From Anaerolineae bacterium (lineage in GTDB: Bacteria; Chloroflexota; Anaerolineae; JAFGEY01), in contig JAFGIE010000169.1 in the NCBI GenBank assembly GCA_016929775.1, positions 1 to 31,350 of the forward strand: a DNA stretch of 31,350 nucleotides, given 5' to 3'. Below, piece after piece: positions 7,419 through 14,742 of this stretch. The notes under the pieces were generated by a model that had not been told where the DNA came from, did not search any database, and was given only the letters and a program-made list of their open reading frames with translations. Numbering within the stretch: the first letter of the stretch is position 1; each line of letters begins with the position of its first letter. A program made the translations under genes and the position numbers.

Positions 7419-8771
7419 ATGCACATCGGCATTGACTTTGGCACGACGAACTCGGGCGCAGGCTACTACGATGGGCAGCGCGTACACCTCTTGCCCATCG
7501 ACGCGACCAATCCCGACCCGGCAGTGGTGCGATCCACGCTCTACATCACCCGCGATCACGCGTTCTCGTTCGGGCGCCAGGCGATCGAGACCTACTATCG
7601 CGAGAACGTCGGGCGCCCGAGCAAGATGGTGCGCCAGTGGGTCGGCGAGGTCGAGATGACCTTCGCCGAGGTCGGAACCTTTATCCGTGACGTGTACGTC
7701 ATGGTCGACGAGCTCACCCCAGGGCGCCTGCTGCGCTCGCTCAAGAGTGGCCTGGCGACCAGCTATGAGGGCACGACGGTCTTTGGTCGCTACTACGAGC
7801 TGGAGGAGCTGATCGCCCACTTTTTGCGCCACATCCGGGAACGCGCCGAACACGTTACCGGGCAGAGGATCGACGGCGTGGTCTTGGGCCGACCCGTCAA
7901 CTATGTCGGCAGCAACGGGCAGGCGGACAACGAACGCGCTGTGGCCCGCATCCGGGAGGCGGCGCACCGGGCTGGATTCGATACGGTCCGCTTCGAACTG
8001 GAGCCGGTTGCCGCTGCCCTGCACTATGCCTACCTGGTCCGCGAGCCGCAGGACATCGTCGTCTTTGACTTTGGCGGCGGCACTCTCGACATCACCGTGA
8101 TGCGCGTTGGCGACGCGGGCCCCCCACAGGTCTATGCCACCGGCGGAGTAGGCATCGCCGGCGACGTGTTCGACCAACGCATTGTCGCCGGGGTCCTGCT
8201 CGACCACTTTGGGCGCGGCTCCACCTGGGGGCCCGACCGGGCGCCCTTCCCCGACGCCTACACCGACGCCCTGGCAAACTGGCAGACGGTCATGGAGCTC
8301 AACCGCCCCGAGACACTCCACTTTTTGCGCTGGGCGCAGTTGACCGGCAGCCACCCATCGCGTGTACGTGCTCTCGAATCCCTCCTGATCAACAACTATG
8401 CCGTACGCATGTACGACGAGGTCGAGCAGGCCAAGATCGTCCTCTCCACCGACCGCTTTGCCACGATTCGCCTCCAGGGCGAGGACATGAGCATCTGGCA
8501 GCCCCTCACCCGCTCCCAGTTCGAGCACCTGATCGACGACCAAGTGCGCGCGATCGAGCGCTGCCTCCTCGACACGATCGAACGCTCTGGCCTCGCGATC
8601 GCCGATGTCGATGCCGTGGTGCGCACTGGGGGCTCCGCCCAGGTGCCGCGCTTTGTCGACATGCTCGAGGACATCTTTGGGTCACAGCGGGTGGTCCTCT
8701 CGAGCGTGTTCAGCGGCGTAACCAGTGGACTCGCGATCAGCGCCGGCGGCGGACAGCTCCCAGGCAGCTAG
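7419..8771 (+). CDS. YegD-like Hsp70-family ATPase
   Basis: 450 aa, the same length as E. coli YegD, an actin-like ATPase related to DnaK but lacking the C-terminal peptide-binding and lid domains. Nucleotide-binding motifs are intact: phosphate-1 DFGTTNSG (6-13), phosphate-2 FDFGGGTLDIT (216-226) and the adenosine loop VVRTGGSAQVPRF (about 400-412). It should bind and hydrolyse ATP in the cytosol; the client is unknown. ATG at 7419 is chosen because the protein begins exactly at the conserved MHIGIDFGTTNS. A GTG two codons earlier is possible. The reading frame is open far upstream, but that part is a shadow of the preceding gene. Tight linkage with the GyrA-tail-like gene suggests a shared task (inference). 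Confidence 0.88.
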   Translation: MHIGIDFGTTNSGAGYYDGQRVHLLPIDATNPDPAVVRSTLYITRDHAFSFGRQAIETYYRENVGRPSKMVRQWVGEVEMTFAEVGTFIRDVYVMVDELTPGRLLRSLKSGLATSYEGTTVFGRYYELEELIAHFLRHIRERAEHVTGQRIDGVVLGRPVNYVGSNGQADNERAVARIREAAHRAGFDTVRFELEPVAAALHYAYLVREPQDIVVFDFGGGTLDITVMRVGDAGPPQVYATGGVGIAGDVFDQRIVAGVLLDHFGRGSTWGPDRAPFPDAYTDALANWQTVMELNRPETLHFLRWAQLTGSHPSRVRALESLLINNYAVRMYDEVEQAKIVLSTDRFATIRLQGEDMSIWQPLTRSQFEHLIDDQVRAIERCLLDTIERSGLAIADVDAVVRTGGSAQVPRFVDMLEDIFGSQRVVLSSVFSGVTSGLAISAGGGQLPGS

Positions 8772-8946
8772 CACCACAGACCATCGCCTCCTGTGGCTGG
8801 GCCACACCCTCCGCCGAGCCGGCTCATGCGTGCGACTGCGACTTTGGTCGTATGCGCGTGTGGCCTCTCGTGTTACCATGGCATGAGAAGCGTGAATCGT
8901 GTTCGAACCGGGCTGGAACTCTATGGCGAGGTAAAGGAGGGAGGCG

Positions 8947-9150
8947 ATGTTGCCCCTACAGCACTATGACCTGGTAGAGCGCGCGCGGAGGGCCGATCTG
9001 CTGGCATCCGCGCAGCGCGAGAGATTGGCGAGGAGCGTGGACCAGCGGGATCCCTGTCCCCACGTATTGCGCGACGCGATCATGCGCGTCCTTTGCCTGC
9101 TTCCCGCCCCTGCCCTAGAGCCGGCGTGTGCGATGCGCTCCGCAAGGTAG
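8947..9150 (+). CDS. small hypothetical protein (67 aa)
   Basis: The best evidence is the ribosome site: AAGGAGG is placed 8 nt before the ATG. The product has an amphipathic N-terminal helix with the pattern LVERARRADLLASAQRERLAR, then a Cys/Pro-containing end. I do not recognise a family. Similar short helical proteins are common in related genomes, but I cannot assign a function. It is convergent with the URO-D gene, with only 10 bp between the stops. The 175 nt upstream (8772-8946) hold a small CCACAG/CTGTGG hairpin just after the Hsp70 gene and no clear promoter. Confidence 0.5.
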   Translation: MLPLQHYDLVERARRADLLASAQRERLARSVDQRDPCPHVLRDAIMRVLCLLPAPALEPACAMRSAR

Positions 9151-9160
9151 GTCCCCCAAC

Positions 9161-10198
9161 CTACACACGCCTGCTGCCTGCGGTCATCTCCAGGTATCCC
9201 GGTTGCGACTGCACGGTATCGATGAACGCGAGCATGTTTGCGAGCGGCACATCCCCCTCCACGTCGTGCGCTGGTGCAAAGATGTACCCACCCTCTGCGC
9301 CCAGCGCGAGCAGGTCTCGCGTCTCCGCACACACATCCCCTGGCGTACCGTAGGGCAGCGTATGTTGGGTGGAGAGCCCCCCGTGAAACGCGAGTCGCCC
9401 CCGGTATGCGGGGAGTAGGGCGCGCACGTCCATCACCTCAGGCTGGAAGGGGTTGAAGCAGTTCAATCCGATCGCGATCAGATCGCCGAACAGCTCGTCC
9501 ACATCGCCGCACGAATGGATCATCACGTAACGCCCCTCGCGGCGCACAACGCGGTACATGCGCTCCAGGACAGGGCAAATGAACTCGCGCCACAGCGCGG
9601 GCCCCATCTGCAGCCCACGCTGCATGCCCCAGTCGTCGCCAAAGTAGACCGCGTCGATGTCGTAGCGCAGCGCTTCGGTAGCCTGGGCGATGTTGTACTC
9701 GCCGATCGTGTGCAGCAGCTCGCGGACAAAGCGGGGGTGGTCATAGAAATCCGTCATCAGCTGTACCATGCCGCGCATCGTCCATGCCCGCTCGTACAGC
9801 GAGAACCCGATCTGGAACACGCGGAAGCGGTCGCCATAGCGGGCGATCCGCGCCGGAATGTCCTCGAAGAAACGGGGATCCAGGGGATCGGGAAAGGTGT
9901 AGCCCTTGAGCGTCGGGGCGGAGAGCACCTGCCCCTCCACGTTGCCGATGTCTTTGTCGATGCTCCGGTCCCAGACCACGCCGAACACGTCGCGCACCCG
10001 GTCGGGGCCGATCTCGTCAAAGAATCCGATCCCGTTGCCCAAGTCCAGCAGGTGGTTCTCGAGCGCGTCCTCAAGGTCGATCCGTCCATAGTGCGCCTGC
10101 AGCTTCTGGCGCGCCTCGATCGTCAGGCCAACCTGCCACGGCACGTAGGGTGGGCGTTGGCCATCGATCGCCCTGCGCACCACCTCTCGCTTGATCAT
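9161..10198 (-). CDS. uroporphyrinogen decarboxylase (URO-D) family protein
   Basis: 345 aa TIM-barrel protein of the URO-D superfamily. The zinc/substrate region typical of the corrinoid methyltransferase branch is visible: MIHSCGDVDELFGDLIAIGLNCFNPFQPEVMD, followed by LAFHGGLSTQHTLPYGTPGDV and GGYIFAPAHDVEGDVPLANM. It lacks the N-terminal arginine-rich loop of true HemE, so heme synthesis is unlikely. Members of this branch (MtaA/CmuA-like) move methyl groups from methylated compounds or corrinoid proteins. No corrinoid protein gene is adjacent, so the substrate is open. ATG at 10196-10198 has GGAGAGGA in front. It follows the small membrane protein by 38 nt, so the two are probably co-transcribed. 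Confidence 0.82.
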   Translation of the reverse strand: MIKREVVRRAIDGQRPPYVPWQVGLTIEARQKLQAHYGRIDLEDALENHLLDLGNGIGFFDEIGPDRVRDVFGVVWDRSIDKDIGNVEGQVLSAPTLKGYTFPDPLDPRFFEDIPARIARYGDRFRVFQIGFSLYERAWTMRGMVQLMTDFYDHPRFVRELLHTIGEYNIAQATEALRYDIDAVYFGDDWGMQRGLQMGPALWREFICPVLERMYRVVRREGRYVMIHSCGDVDELFGDLIAIGLNCFNPFQPEVMDVRALLPAYRGRLAFHGGLSTQHTLPYGTPGDVCAETRDLLALGAEGGYIFAPAHDVEGDVPLANMLAFIDTVQSQPGYLEMTAGSRRV

Positions 10199-10236
10199 GT
10201 CTTCCTCTCCGCGCTGCTCCCGCCGCTCGGTGTCCT

Positions 10237-10554
10237 CTATCCGTAGACGCGCCACCACGCCGCGATCGCCGTCACCAGGGCGAATGCGGTCAGCCCTGTC
10301 CAGCTTGAGCCGCGCAGCGTAGGCCAACGCCTGCCCACAGCCAGCGCCGCCAACCACACGGCGATCGTGCCTAGGGCGCGGAGTCCGGCGTAGATCAGGA
10401 ACGACTCTGCCGGGTGGAACGGCATCCTCGGGAACCGGTTGCCCATCTGGATCGCGAGCAACATGCTGATGATGTCCAGGCCATTCGCCAATCCCCACGC
10501 TACGGAGCCCGTGATCGCCACCAGGCGCGACATGAGTTTACTGCGTTCTGCCAT
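10237..10554 (-). CDS. small membrane protein of unknown function
   Basis: 105 aa with about three hydrophobic segments (LVAITGSVAWGLANGLDIISMLLAI, FLIYAGLRALGTIAVWLAALAV, LTAFALVTAIAAWW). No family is recognised. The start is uncertain: ATG at 10554 is preferred on protein character, but its ribosome site is weak, and ATG at 10533 or 10623 is in frame. It is read from the promoter at 10641-10669 and leads into the URO-D gene. Confidence 0.55.
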   Translation of the reverse strand: MAERSKLMSRLVAITGSVAWGLANGLDIISMLLAIQMGNRFPRMPFHPAESFLIYAGLRALGTIAVWLAALAVGRRWPTLRGSSWTGLTAFALVTAIAAWWRVYG

Positions 10555-10640
10555 CGACGCCGCCACTTCTGCGCAAGGCCCGAACAGGCTGCGAGTCCCG
10601 ACCTCGCACGGACTGCCACGCATGCCACGAGTGCGCGCCG

Positions 10641-10669
10641 ATTGTAGCACGGTTGGGAATGTACCACAA
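10641..10669 (-). promoter_or_regulatory. promoter for the membrane protein/URO-D pair
   Basis: Minus strand: -35 TTGTGG (10664-10669), 17 bp, -10 TACAAT (10641-10646). It is divergent from the plus-strand promoter at 10698-10726. Confidence 0.55.
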
Positions 10670-10697
10670 ATACCCCGCATGCCTACCGGCGCGCCCT

Positions 10698-10726
10698 TTG
10701 CCGAAAGTGCACAGACCGGCTATAAT
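10698..10726 (+). promoter_or_regulatory. promoter for the B3/B4-domain gene
   Basis: -35 TTGCCG (10698-10703), 17 bp, -10 TATAAT (10721-10726). Transcription would start near 10733, just before the paired hairpins of the leader. Confidence 0.7.
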
Positions 10727-10733
10727 GCGCCGT

Positions 10734-10771
10734 GAGGGACAGCAGGGTCCCTCGCAGGGAGGGGCCCTGCT
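10734..10771 (+). promoter_or_regulatory. alternative hairpins in the leader of the B3/B4 gene
   Basis: Two adjacent hairpins can form: GAGGGAC/GTCCCTC (10734-10740 with 10747-10753) and GCAGGG/CCCTGC (10754-10759 with 10765-10770). A competing fold pairs AGCAGGG (10741-10747) with CCCTGCT (10765-10771). The folds are mutually exclusive, as in attenuators. There is no U tract, so any switch would act on something other than classic termination. Confidence 0.4.
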
Positions 10772-10821
10772 ATCTCGCCCACACCATCTCAGCGATGGAC
10801 GACGGAGAGGAAGGAGGGCCC

Positions 10822-11499
10822 ATGTTGACACTTGCCGCCGCCTGGAGAGAGACCTATCCGGATACTGCGGTCGGCATCCTGGCAATGGGACAGGTCGCCA
10901 ACCCCGCGCACCACAATGAACTGGATGCCCGTAAGGCGGCGCTCGAGGCGGCGCTCCGCGCTCAGTTCGCCGGGTTCGAGCGCGCGCACCTCCGCGCGCT
11001 GCCCGTGCTCCAGGCCTACCATGCCTACTACCGCCGCTTCAGCAAGACCTACCACGTCCAACTGCAGCTCGAGTCGGTCGTGCTCAGGGGCAAGCCGATC
11101 GCAAGCGTCGCCGCCCTGGTCGAGGCGATGTTCATGGCGGAACTCAAGAGCCAGCTCCTCACCGCGGGCCACGATCTCGACGTGGTCCAGCTCCCCCTGC
11201 GCGGGGAGGTGGCAGGAGAGGACGAATCGTTCACCCGCATCAACGGGCAGGAGCAGCAGCTCAAGACGGGCGACCTGATGATCTGCGATGCCGCTGGGCC
11301 CATCTCGACCGTGATCTATGGCCCCGACCGGCGCACGCAGATCACGCCTACGACGCGCCGTGTGCTCTTTACCACCTACGCTGTGCCTGGCATCCCCGCA
11401 TCTGCCCTCGAGGAGCACCTCGCGGACCTCGAGTCGAACGTGCGCCTCATTGCGCCGCATGCCGTCGTCGAGGAACGATGCATCTACGCACCGTGTTGA
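10822..11499 (+). CDS. B3/B4 tRNA-binding-like domain protein
   Basis: 225 aa protein of the B3/B4 domain family, the fold found in the editing region of the phenylalanyl-tRNA synthetase beta subunit. Visible family features are LPVLQAYHAYYRRFSKTYHVQLQLESVV in the N-terminal half, LPLRGEVAGEDESFTRINGQEQQLKTGDLMICDAAGPIS, and the end RRVLFTTYAVPGIP. The free-standing form is thought to edit mischarged tRNA or bind amino acids, but its role is not established. ATG at 10822 has an ideal AAGGAGG site; an upstream in-frame ATG at 10732 overlaps the transcription start and is rejected. It ends 2 bp before the rpmH promoter. Confidence 0.82.
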   Translation: MLTLAAAWRETYPDTAVGILAMGQVANPAHHNELDARKAALEAALRAQFAGFERAHLRALPVLQAYHAYYRRFSKTYHVQLQLESVVLRGKPIASVAALVEAMFMAELKSQLLTAGHDLDVVQLPLRGEVAGEDESFTRINGQEQQLKTGDLMICDAAGPISTVIYGPDRRTQITPTTRRVLFTTYAVPGIPASALEEHLADLESNVRLIAPHAVVEERCIYAPC

Positions 11500-11500
11500 T

Positions 11501-11529
11501 TTGCCCATTCGGGCTAAACCGAGTATAAT
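11501..11529 (+). promoter_or_regulatory. promoter of the rpmH-rnpA-yidD operon
   Basis: -35 TTGCCC (11501-11506), 17 bp, -10 TATAAT (11524-11529). Expected start near 11536, which gives rpmH a leader of about 130 nt. Confidence 0.75.
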
Positions 11530-11538
11530 GTGGTGCCT

Positions 11539-11644
11539 TGCAGGCTCTGCACGTGCTGCAGCCTGCCTGGGTATGGCGAGTTGAGCCCGACGGGACGACG
11601 GGCTGCACGGATCGTTCGCCCTTTGCACAAGAGTTGGGCGAACG
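11539..11644 (+). promoter_or_regulatory. hairpin-rich leader of rpmH
   Basis: Three successive stems are visible: GCAGGCT/AGCCTGC near 11540-11567, AGCCCG/CGGGCT near 11584-11604, and a 9-bp stem CGTTCGCCC/GGGCGAACG (11613-11621 with 11636-11644). The last ends 13 nt before the AGGAG site of rpmH and could modulate translation. Autoregulation by L34 or another ligand is only a possibility. Confidence 0.45.
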
Positions 11645-11668
11645 TACACATATAATAGGAGAGAGCAA

Positions 11669-11806
11669 GTGCCAAAGCGGACCTGGCAACCGAAGGTGAG
11701 ACGACGACAGAGAGTGCATGGCTTTCGAGCACGCATGCGGACCAAGGGGGGTCGCAACGTGCTCAAGCGGCGGCGAGAGAAGGGTAGAAAGCAGCTGACG
11801 GTCTGA
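11669..11806 (+). CDS. rpmH: ribosomal protein L34
   Basis: 45 aa, highly basic, found by reading the sequence directly because it is very short. It begins with GTG then [18 protein letters not shown], continues [24 protein letters not shown] and ends TV, which is the full L34 pattern. It is a component of the 50S subunit. The ribosome site AGGAGAG lies 6 nt before the GTG. Its place directly upstream of rnpA is the classic bacterial arrangement. A TATAAT at 11651-11656 overlaps the ribosome-site region and is too close to be the main promoter. Confidence 0.96.
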   Translation: MPKRTWQPKVRRRQRVHGFRARMRTKGGRNVLKRRREKGRKQLTV

Positions 11807-11838
11807 GTGCGGCAGCGCTGCGGATGCAGCTTACAGCC

Positions 11839-11891
11839 ATCGCCTATCGCCACTGCGCTGTCCGTTGACGGCAAGCGCTGCGATAGGCGAT
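11839..11891 (+). promoter_or_regulatory. large hairpin between rpmH and rnpA
   Basis: A 12-bp perfect inverted repeat (ATCGCCTATCGC at 11839-11850, GCGATAGGCGAT at 11880-11891) encloses inner stems GCGCT/AGCGC and CCGT/ACGG. The 53-nt hairpin ends 13 nt before the rnpA ATG. It may be a processing site or a translation brake that sets L34 far above RnpA. There is no U tract, so full termination is unlikely. Confidence 0.6.
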
Positions 11892-11904
11892 CGTGTGTAC
11901 TGAG

Positions 11905-12279
11905 ATGCTAAGCAAGGCCCATCGCTTGAGGAGCAGTGCCCGGATCGCGCAGGTTCGGCGGCAGGGGCGGTCGTGGCACAACAGCTGGGTAGCACTCAAC
12001 GCGCACCCAGGCGAGTGTGTCCAGAGCCGGTTCGCGTTCTCTGTGAGTCGCCGCCTGGGAAACGCCGTCACGCGCAATCGTGTGAGGCGGCGACTGCGCC
12101 AAGTGGTCCGCCAGTACCTGCCGTGCATTGCTCCCGGCTGGGACGTGCTCATCCTTGCGCGCACCCGCGCCAGCAGTGCCAAATACGATGACCTCGCGAG
12201 AGCGCTCGCCGACGTACTGCACCAGAGCAGGCTGTGGGTGTGTGCAGACTCTGCCAATCAAGATAGAGATGGAACGTGA
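11905..12279 (+). CDS. rnpA: ribonuclease P protein component
   Basis: 124 aa basic protein that binds the RNase P RNA and helps cleave the 5' leader of precursor tRNA. The signature [13 protein letters not shown] (57-69) follows [14 protein letters not shown], and the N-terminus [14 protein letters not shown] is typical. I chose ATG at 11905 on that N-terminus; a GTG four codons earlier is in frame and starts right after the large hairpin. No good Shine-Dalgarno site precedes either start, which fits low expression relative to rpmH. It overlaps yidD by 4 bp (GTGA). Confidence 0.93.
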   Translation: MLSKAHRLRSSARIAQVRRQGRSWHNSWVALNAHPGECVQSRFAFSVSRRLGNAVTRNRVRRRLRQVVRQYLPCIAPGWDVLILARTRASSAKYDDLARALADVLHQSRLWVCADSANQDRDGT

Positions 12280-12488
12280 TCAAGGCTGTTGCTCTGTGGT
12301 TGATACGCCTGTACCAACGAACAGTATCCCGCGCACTGCCCCCGTCGTGTCGCTTCATCCCATCTTGCTCCGAGTACACCTACCAGGCTGTGGAAAAGTA
12401 CGGGCTGCTCAAGGGAGGTTGGCTCGGCATCAAACGCATCTTGCGCTGCCATCCGCTCAATCCCGGGGGGTACGATCCCGTCCCCTGA
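12276..12488 (+). CDS. yidD: membrane protein insertion efficiency factor YidD
   Basis: 70 aa. Near-complete match to the family pattern: amphipathic N-terminus [17 protein letters not shown], then [43 protein letters not shown]. It has the three conserved cysteines. YidD sits on the inner face of the membrane and aids YidC-dependent insertion. The GTG start overlaps the rnpA stop, indicating translational coupling. Confidence 0.95.
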   Translation: MIKAVALWLIRLYQRTVSRALPPSCRFIPSCSEYTYQAVEKYGLLKGGWLGIKRILRCHPLNPGGYDPVP

Positions 12489-12498
12489 CGACCACATA

Positions 12499-12526
12499 CC
12501 CGCCCTACGCAACCGCGTACTGCGGG
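12499..12526 (+). promoter_or_regulatory. hairpin between yidD and the beta-propeller lipoprotein gene
   Basis: CCCGC/GCGGG outer stem with TACGC/GCGTA inner stem and an AACC loop (12499-12526). It lies directly before the AGGAGG ribosome site of the next gene. Confidence 0.5.
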
Positions 12527-12543
12527 ATAGGAGGCCTCTGTAC

Positions 12544-13761
12544 ATGACAAGCACGTTCGAGAGCACGCGCGAACCCCAGGCGCGCCGCACGCCCAGGTCT
12601 AGGCGATCGACTTTCTTGCTCGTAGCCGTCCTGCTGGCGTTGGTGGCATCCGGGTGCGGCAGCCAGACGCCCGCGTATTGGCCCGACATCGCAGTGGCTG
12701 GTGACACGATCTACGTAGCGGAGACGAATGGGCAGGTCTTTGCCCTGGCAGCTGAGACGGGCGACACGATCTGGAGCTATCCCCCGATCGAGCAGCGCAG
12801 CGGGGGCCTCCTCTCGGGATGCTCCGCGCCGACCGCATCGGATGGCCCGTTCTACGCGGCGCCCGCCGTTGGACCTGACCTGCTCTACCTGAGCTCCGCC
12901 GGCGAGCGCACCCGCTCGCTTTTCCGGCAGGGCGAGAACACGGCCGGGCTGCGCGCACTCAACCATCTCGGCACGCTGCAGTGGGAGTTCAAGGGCACCG
13001 AATCGCGCTCGGTGGCGATGCCGGTGCTGGTTGGCGACACCGTCTACCTCGCCTCCTCGGACAATAGCGTCTACGCGATCGACATCGCCACCCGCCAGGC
13101 GCGCTGGTCCTTCGAGACCACGGGGTGGGTCTGGGCGACTCCGCTCGTCGTAGACGACCGCGTCTACATCGCCTCGATGGACCACAGCCTGTACGCCGTC
13201 GATGCGAGCAACGGGGAACTGATCTGGCAGTTCGACGGCGCGGCGGGCGCGCTGCCCGCGGCGCCGGCGATTGCCGAAGGCGTGCTCTATATCGGGGCGC
13301 TCGCCGGCGGCATCTATGCCGTCGACGCCGAGACCGGTGCGGCCGTGTGGGAACGTGCGCTTGAGGGCGGTGCGTGGGCCACGCCGTGGATCGAGGACGG
13401 CATGCTCTACCTCGGCACCCTGGGCGGCGTAGTCTATGCCCTGCAGGTCGAGGACGGATCCGTCGTCTGGCAGAGCCCGGTCGGTGGCGAGGTCCGGGGC
13501 ACGCCAGCTCTGACTGAGGGCACGCTCTATGTGGGCTGTGAGGACGGCAAGCTGTATGCCTTTGACGCGGAGGATGGCAGCGAGACCGTCTCTCCGCTCA
13601 GCCAGGCGATCGAGAAGGCGTCCATCTATACGTCGCCGGTCTATGACGGCCAGCGGCTCTACGTTGTCGCGACGAACGGCGATGTCTTTGCCCTCGACCT
13701 CGAACGCAACGCCATCCTATGGTCGAGTAACCCGCTGACGACAGACCAGGAGGAAGGGTAA
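12544..13761 (+). CDS. PQQ-type beta-propeller repeat lipoprotein
   Basis: 405 aa. A signal peptide (20-37) ends in the lipobox LVASGC with lipidated C38, so the protein should be anchored on the outer face of the cytoplasmic membrane. The rest is a run of about seven or eight PQQ-like blades, each with the pattern Y-[IVL]-...-G-x-[VLI]-[YF]-A-[LVI]-D-...-G-x-x-x-W. Examples are YVAETNGQVFALAAETGDTIW, YIASMDHSLYAVDASNGELIW and YIGALAGGIYAVDAETGAAVW. BamB of Gram-negative bacteria has the same fold but acts at the outer membrane. No PQQ enzyme residues were identified, so this is probably a binding scaffold. It lies between yidD and yidC; the stop is 2 bp before the yidC GTG, which suggests coupling to membrane protein insertion. 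Confidence 0.85.
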   Translation: MTSTFESTREPQARRTPRSRRSTFLLVAVLLALVASGCGSQTPAYWPDIAVAGDTIYVAETNGQVFALAAETGDTIWSYPPIEQRSGGLLSGCSAPTASDGPFYAAPAVGPDLLYLSSAGERTRSLFRQGENTAGLRALNHLGTLQWEFKGTESRSVAMPVLVGDTVYLASSDNSVYAIDIATRQARWSFETTGWVWATPLVVDDRVYIASMDHSLYAVDASNGELIWQFDGAAGALPAAPAIAEGVLYIGALAGGIYAVDAETGAAVWERALEGGAWATPWIEDGMLYLGTLGGVVYALQVEDGSVVWQSPVGGEVRGTPALTEGTLYVGCEDGKLYAFDAEDGSETVSPLSQAIEKASIYTSPVYDGQRLYVVATNGDVFALDLERNAILWSSNPLTTDQEEG

Positions 13762-13763
13762 CC

Positions 13764-14618
13764 GTGTGGGATAAGCTAATCCAGGGGTTCGTCCTGGCCT
13801 TGATCTGGCTCTACGAGGTGCTTGGACGCACCGAATGGAGCCTGGTCCTGAGCATCGCCGTACTGACCATCGCCGTGCGCCTGCTGACCGTGCCCTTTAC
13901 GCTGCCATCGCAGCGCTCGATGCGCAAGAACGCCAAGCAGATGCAGGCCCTCAAGCCCGAGATCGAGAAACTCAAGAAAAAGTACGGTAAGGATCAGCAA
14001 AAGTTCCAGCAGGCACAGCTCGAGCTCTACCAGCAGCACGGCATCAACCCACTCTCCAGCATGACCGGCTGTCTGTGGTTAGGCATCCAGCTACCGATCA
14101 TCTGGGCGTTCTACCAGTCGATCAGCCGCGCGTTGGCTTACCGCCCCGGCGAGATGCTCGTGTTGAGCAAGTACCTGTCCGCCGTGCCGCGCTTTATGTC
14201 GCTCGTGCCTCTGCCCAGCCAGTGGCTGTGGTTCAACCTGGCGCGGCCCGACCCGATCATCCTGCCCATCCTCGTCGCCGCGTCAACCTGGCTCCAGCAG
14301 CGACTCAGCACTGCCTCTACCCCGGGCGCGAGCACTGACCCGCAGGCAGCGCAGATGAGCCAGTCTATGATGATCACCATGCCCCTGATGTTTGGCTACC
14401 TTGCCATGCAGATGCCAGCCGGGCTCTCGATCTACTTTATCGTCAGCAACGTGATCGGCATCGGCGTACAGTGGCTCACCAACCGCTGGATCGGCGGGGA
14501 CGACGCGGAGCTGGTTCCGGTGCGTCGCCCAGCGCGCGCCGATGCGCCCGCCCAGGAGGAACCCGAGCGACCCAGCAAGCAATCCTACCGCAAGCGAGGC
14601 TATCGAGGGAAAAAGTAG
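13764..14618 (+). CDS. yidC: membrane protein insertase YidC/Oxa1
   Basis: 284 aa, the short form without the large extracytoplasmic P1 domain. It inserts membrane proteins alone or with SecYEG. The first transmembrane helix of the core carries the conserved arginine R39 (TIAVRLLTVPFTLPSQRSM). A charged cytoplasmic hairpin follows (QMQALKPEIEKLKKKYGKDQQKFQQAQLELYQQHGINPL), then four more hydrophobic segments including GCLWLGIQLPIIWAFYQSI and MQMPAGLSIYFIVSNVIGI. The tail is very basic (KQSYRKRGYRGKK), as in forms that contact ribosomes. GTG start with AGGAGGAAGG about 6 nt upstream. No lipobox is seen at the N-terminus. Confidence 0.94.
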   Translation: MWDKLIQGFVLALIWLYEVLGRTEWSLVLSIAVLTIAVRLLTVPFTLPSQRSMRKNAKQMQALKPEIEKLKKKYGKDQQKFQQAQLELYQQHGINPLSSMTGCLWLGIQLPIIWAFYQSISRALAYRPGEMLVLSKYLSAVPRFMSLVPLPSQWLWFNLARPDPIILPILVAASTWLQQRLSTASTPGASTDPQAAQMSQSMMITMPLMFGYLAMQMPAGLSIYFIVSNVIGIGVQWLTNRWIGGDDAELVPVRRPARADAPAQEEPERPSKQSYRKRGYRGKK

Positions 14619-14627
14619 ACCTGCCGC

Positions 14628-14654
14628 CCAGACGGGAGCCCGGCTCCGGTCTGG
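14628..14654 (+). promoter_or_regulatory. hairpin between yidC and jag
   Basis: CCAGAC/GTCTGG and GGAGC/GCTCC stems separated by a G-G mismatch, with a 3-nt loop. It lies in the 124-nt gap before jag and could adjust the ratio of the two products. Confidence 0.5.
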
Positions 14655-14742
14655 TCGCGCGCAGCAACGCAACGGGGCGCGATCGATGCGGCAAGCGCCC
14701 GCTCGTCGCCCCGTACCTAGCGCAGGCAGAAAGGTGTGCAGT

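Noticed and set aside
9161..10198. HemE (uroporphyrinogen decarboxylase proper)
   Set aside because: The arginine-rich N-terminal loop and other heme-pathway residues are missing; it matches the methyltransferase-like branch.
11651..11656. TATAAT directly before rpmH as its promoter
   Set aside because: No -35 at usual spacing, and start of transcription would fall about 6 nt from the start codon. The promoter at 11501-11529 fits better.
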